Positions 55,451-55,585 of a stretch of 55,585 bases of DNA are shown here, piece after piece. Numbering within the stretch: the stretch's first letter is position 1; each line of letters opens with the position of its first letter. The position numbers were made by a program, and so were the translations under genes. The notes beneath the pieces are model-generated. The model saw only the letters and a list, made by a program, of their open reading frames with translations. It was not told where the DNA came from and searched no databases. Location of the stretch: NCBI GenBank assembly GCA_016931995.1, contig JAFGDS010000018.1, positions 1 to 55,585 of the forward strand, given 5' to 3'. Origin of the DNA: Pirellulales bacterium (GTDB lineage Bacteria; Planctomycetota; Planctomycetia; Pirellulales; Thermoguttaceae).

Positions 55451-55585
55451 AATGTTCCTGAAGTTCGTGTTTCGATCCCTTGCGGCCGCGACGGTCCTGA
55501 CCATCCTCACCACGACGAGCCGTGCCGATACGTTCGGCGCGGGAGCCAACCAGTTCACGCTCGACTTCGTGGCGATCTCCGGCAG
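55451..55585 (+). CDS. exported SUMF1-like protein, 3' partial
   Basis: Only 45 codons are in the window. A signal peptide (MFLKFVFRSLAAATVLTILT then TTSRA, cleavage before DTFGAG) is followed by FGAGANQFTLDFVAISG. In planctomycete genomes this exact type of mature start (GSGANTFTIDFVPIG) opens formylglycine-generating-enzyme/SUMF1-like proteins carrying a PEP-CTERM tail; I rely on memory for that. GAGGAGAAGG just before the ATG is a good ribosome-binding site. Confidence 0.6.

Overview
The window is high-GC bacterial DNA, most likely from a member of the phylum Planctomycetota (Pirellulales-like order at best; rank not decidable from this window). The reasons are the gene content: two complete and one broken DUF1559 prepilin-like genes (plus a DUF1559-like segment in a fusion), two PEP-CTERM exported proteins, a DUF1573 protein, several one-zinc-ribbon membrane proteins, a poly-secretin_N repeat protein, a TadG-like von Willebrand protein, and a formylglycine-generating-enzyme-like exported protein entering at the right edge. 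Genes lie on both strands in short operons with many small intergenic repeats. I see no rRNA, CRISPR array, prophage or plasmid signature. One tRNA, tRNA-Val(CAC), is present.

Layout. 1-9.4 kb, mainly plus strand: a 5'-truncated secretin_N repeat protein, a fumarylacetoacetate-hydrolase-family enzyme, a planctomycete exported protein, a lone MalK/UgpC-type ABC ATPase and pyruvate phosphate dikinase. 9.6-14.5 kb, minus strand: a small membrane peptide, a DUF1493 acyl-carrier-like protein, a membrane histidine kinase preceded by a zinc-ribbon membrane peptide, and an NtrB/NtrC-type kinase-regulator pair that both appear to start on non-AUG codons behind perfect Shine-Dalgarno sequences. 15-24.6 kb: a TPR lipoprotein, a zinc-ribbon membrane protein, a translationally coupled hydrolase-methyltransferase pair, a FadL-type porin, and an Hpt protein divergent from a REC-HK-REC hybrid kinase. 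24.6-37.7 kb: a tightly coupled minus-strand cluster (DUF1573, zinc-ribbon/PilM fusion, P-domain/dockerin/PEP-CTERM protein, bitopic protein) with two pseudopilin-like DUF1559 genes upstream, then a plus-strand lipoprotein and TadG-like protein, and a CAP-domain protein. 38-41.8 kb: one 1,239-codon LplT-PlsC-acyl-ACP-synthetase fusion. 41.8-47.2 kb: a graveyard of transposase pieces (IS3-like, IS30, IS1-like), two decayed genes, a DUF1559 fragment, plus intact TatA, tRNA-Val, a PEP-CTERM protein and an IS-truncated nucleoside phosphorylase. 47.6-55.6 kb: small membrane and zinc-ribbon proteins, a large zinc-ribbon/DUF1559-like/STN protein, hisD, a UroD-family protein, a dead IS4 copy and the start of an exported SUMF1-like protein.

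The most distinctive feature is the intergenic DNA. At least eight families of short palindromic repeats recur, called here A (core GAGCGCAGCGAAG), B (GTGCCACTGGCTCTGCCAG), C (CCCCTCTCCCGC hairpin), D (GTGGCACAGCCGCCCTCGG), E (GGGGACGGTCCCC), F (28-bp inverted pair), G (CGGCATGTCCACG hairpin) and H (CGCGGATG/CATCCGCG hairpin). Copies also sit inside coding sequence in two genes, and two apparent start codons lie inside copies. The best candidate for an undescribed system is the 24.6-32.3 kb cluster, where a zinc-ribbon PilM-like ATPase is coupled to a small bitopic membrane protein and exported partners, next to pseudopilin-like proteins. All family assignments come from reading motifs by eye; no search was run.
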